Source: a virus. From it: a stretch of DNA of 23,320 bases. The notes beneath the pieces are model-generated. The model searched no databases, had not been told where the DNA came from, and was given only the letters and a program-made list of their open reading frames with translations. A program made the position numbers and the translations under genes. The stretch's first letter is position 1. Every line of letters begins with the position of its first letter. Of this stretch, positions 22,008 through 23,320 are shown in pieces. The stretch is taken from positions 1-23,320 of IMG/VR virus record IMGVR_UViG_3300035188_000729. One strand, 5' to 3'.

Positions 22008-23291
22008 CTACAGGGTCTCGTTCAGACCCGTGCCGGTGATCTTGCAGATGGCCTCCGGGTACCGGCCACTCATGAACCCGGAGTAGCCGTAGTAGCTCAG
22101 GCGCACCGTAAGCGTGCCCGAGCCGACCGACTCGTGCACCTTGAAGCGGGGCTGACCCTCCATGACCCGCAGGGCCGGGGCGTTGATCACGAGGATCGCG
22201 TCCTCGTCGGTGCCCGAGCCGAGGGTGGTCGGGACGTTGGCGTCCGCCACCACCGGCAGGCCCGCGATCGAGCCGACCAGACCCTCGTTCTGCTCGCCGG
22301 CAGCCATCATCAGGCCACCCTGCTGGAAGATCGGGTTGGACGTGCTCTGGCCGGCAGCCAGGAAGGCAGCGCGGCGCGGGTGCATCACGATGTGCGTCGG
22401 GGCCTCGAAGTAGTTCGAGGTCACGGTGCTGATCGCCTTGTAGATCGGCGAGAGGAAGTCGCCCGAGGTCGGCGTCGTGCTGGTGAAGGTCACCGAGCCG
22501 ATCGAGGAGACGTTCAGCAGGCCGGTGTGCTCCGAGGAGGCCGACTGACCGTTGATCAGCTGGCGGTCGAACTCCGTCGTGTACGCACGCGCCAGGTCGT
22601 CAGCGATGACGACGTCGGCACCCGGAAACGACCTCTCGAAGAACTGGATCGAGACGTCGCTCTGGCCGGCGATGGTGCGCACCGAGGTGCTGAGCTGCGA
22701 CGAGACGAAGTCCGTCTCGCTGACCGAGCCGTTCTCGGTCTGCACAGCGACCGAGGTGCCGGTGGTCACGCGGGGCACCGAGATGGTCATTCCAGCATCT
22801 GGGAGGGGTGCCTTCGGGAGCTGCGCGAGGAGGGGTCCTCCTGCCCGAGCCTTTGGCGCTGCGAATTCGGACAGGTAGACCGGGGGCACGTAGCCGGCAC
22901 CGCCCGAGGCGGCCGTCACGTCACGCATCTCCACCGAGTGACGGTGCAGGCGCTCACGCGCCTCGACGTCGCCCGAGTGAGCGCGCATCACGTCACGGAA
23001 GAACGACTGCTGCCCGTCGGGGCGGTAGATCGACTCCTCCTTGCGAACCTCGACGCGCACGTCGTCCTCCTCGACCAGGAGCGGCTGCGAGGCACGAGCC
23101 TCGGTCACCTTCTCCATGCGGTCCACGATCTTCTTGCGGCGCTCGATCTCGACCTCAGCGGCGGCGCAACGCGCCTCCAGCTCGTCCAGATCAGTGCCCT
23201 CAGCCGGCTCGGACAGCGCAGCGGTGGCCTCGTCGAGCTCCTCGACGGCGGCAACGAGCGCGGAGCGAGCCTCAATGAGCTTGTCGCTCAT
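22008..23291 (-). CDS. Major capsid protein, HK97 fold
   Basis: A 427-residue protein. The first 70 residues are coiled-coil and acidic, like the scaffold (delta) domain that a prohead protease removes. From about 125 onward the HK97 layout follows: a glycine-rich VPPVYLSEF start, the long strand VAVQTENGSVSETD, the spine helix DVVIADDLARAYTTEFDRQL, FEAPTHIVMHPRRAAFLAAG, and a C-terminal strand SYYGYSGFMSG. I use ATG 23291 because GAGGTGA precedes it; an in-frame GTG at 23300 lacks a site. A protease and portal probably lie just outside the window. Confidence 0.93.
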   Translation of the reverse strand: MSDKLIEARSALVAAVEELDEATAALSEPAEGTDLDELEARCAAAEVEIERRKKIVDRMEKVTEARASQPLLVEEDDVRVEVRKEESIYRPDGQQSFFRDVMRAHSGDVEARERLHRHSVEMRDVTAASGGAGYVPPVYLSEFAAPKARAGGPLLAQLPKAPLPDAGMTISVPRVTTGTSVAVQTENGSVSETDFVSSQLSTSVRTIAGQSDVSIQFFERSFPGADVVIADDLARAYTTEFDRQLINGQSASSEHTGLLNVSSIGSVTFTSTTPTSGDFLSPIYKAISTVTSNYFEAPTHIVMHPRRAAFLAAGQSTSNPIFQQGGLMMAAGEQNEGLVGSIAGLPVVADANVPTTLGSGTDEDAILVINAPALRVMEGQPRFKVHESVGSGTLTVRLSYYGYSGFMSGRYPEAICKITGTGLNETL

Positions 23292-23320
23292 GTTGGTCAC
23301 CTCGTGTTCAGTCTGTGATG

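Noticed and set aside
21927-23318. Plus-strand open frame (463 codons) antisense to the capsid gene
   Set aside because: Composition is repetitive Arg/Asp/Val/His, typical of a reverse-frame shadow; the capsid frame has family motifs.

Overview
The window is a 23.3 kb stretch of a small, GC-rich tailed phage (or prophage) with siphovirus-type structural genes. Almost everything is transcribed leftward (minus strand). The host is most likely an actinobacterium. The evidence is high GC, frequent GTG starts (one TTG), and a secreted protein with a resuscitation-promoting-factor (Rpf) type fold, a family typical of Actinobacteria. No integrase, repressor of known family, tRNA, rRNA, CRISPR array or insertion sequence was seen. 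Terminase, portal and protease are absent and probably lie just outside the window. If the molecule is circular or terminally permuted, they would join the HNH gene at the left end to the capsid gene at the right end (inference).

Layout in order of transcription, right to left. (1) Head and neck, 23291-20442: HK97-type capsid, a strong hairpin, a small basic protein, head-tail adaptor, tail terminator and a small protein. (2) Tail, 20438-13445: tail tube, HK97 gp10-like protein, tail assembly chaperone with a -1 frameshift extension, 901-residue tape measure, two ORFs that look like halves of one minor tail protein, and a C1q-like tip protein. (3) Lysis, 13440-12023: coiled-coil membrane protein, CHAP endolysin with a duplicated YGPW domain, holin. 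(4) Metallophosphoesterase and a MazG-like small protein, 12019-10554. (5) Early or DNA-metabolism genes, 10444-6190: small proteins, Cas4/RecB-like nuclease, SSB-like protein, zinc protein, Rpf-like secreted hydrolase, small helical protein and a C5 cytosine methyltransferase carrying two dinucleotide microsatellites. (6) An isolated rightward three-gene cassette, 5537-6184, with a near-consensus promoter and operator-like repeats; it ends in a short HTH gene. (7) A second leftward cluster, 5441-1200, whose first nine genes are chained by 4-nt ATGA/GTGA overlaps: HTH/zinc protein, RuvC-like resolvase, 27-residue membrane peptide, zinc ribbon, small helical protein, glycosyltransferase, HNH-like protein, small acidic protein and a zinc/primase-linker protein. 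The last of these overlaps a DUF3987-like helicase by 31 nt. (8) An unusual inverted array of GGGAACAT repeats around an AT-rich core (1022-1195), followed by an HTH gene, a small gene, a palindrome and an HNH nuclease at the left edge.

The most interesting signals are the repeat array at 1022-1195 (origin-like or autoregulatory), the potentially phase-variable methyltransferase, the divergent control region at 5442-5536, and the frameshifted chaperone. The structural genes are conventional for actinophages.
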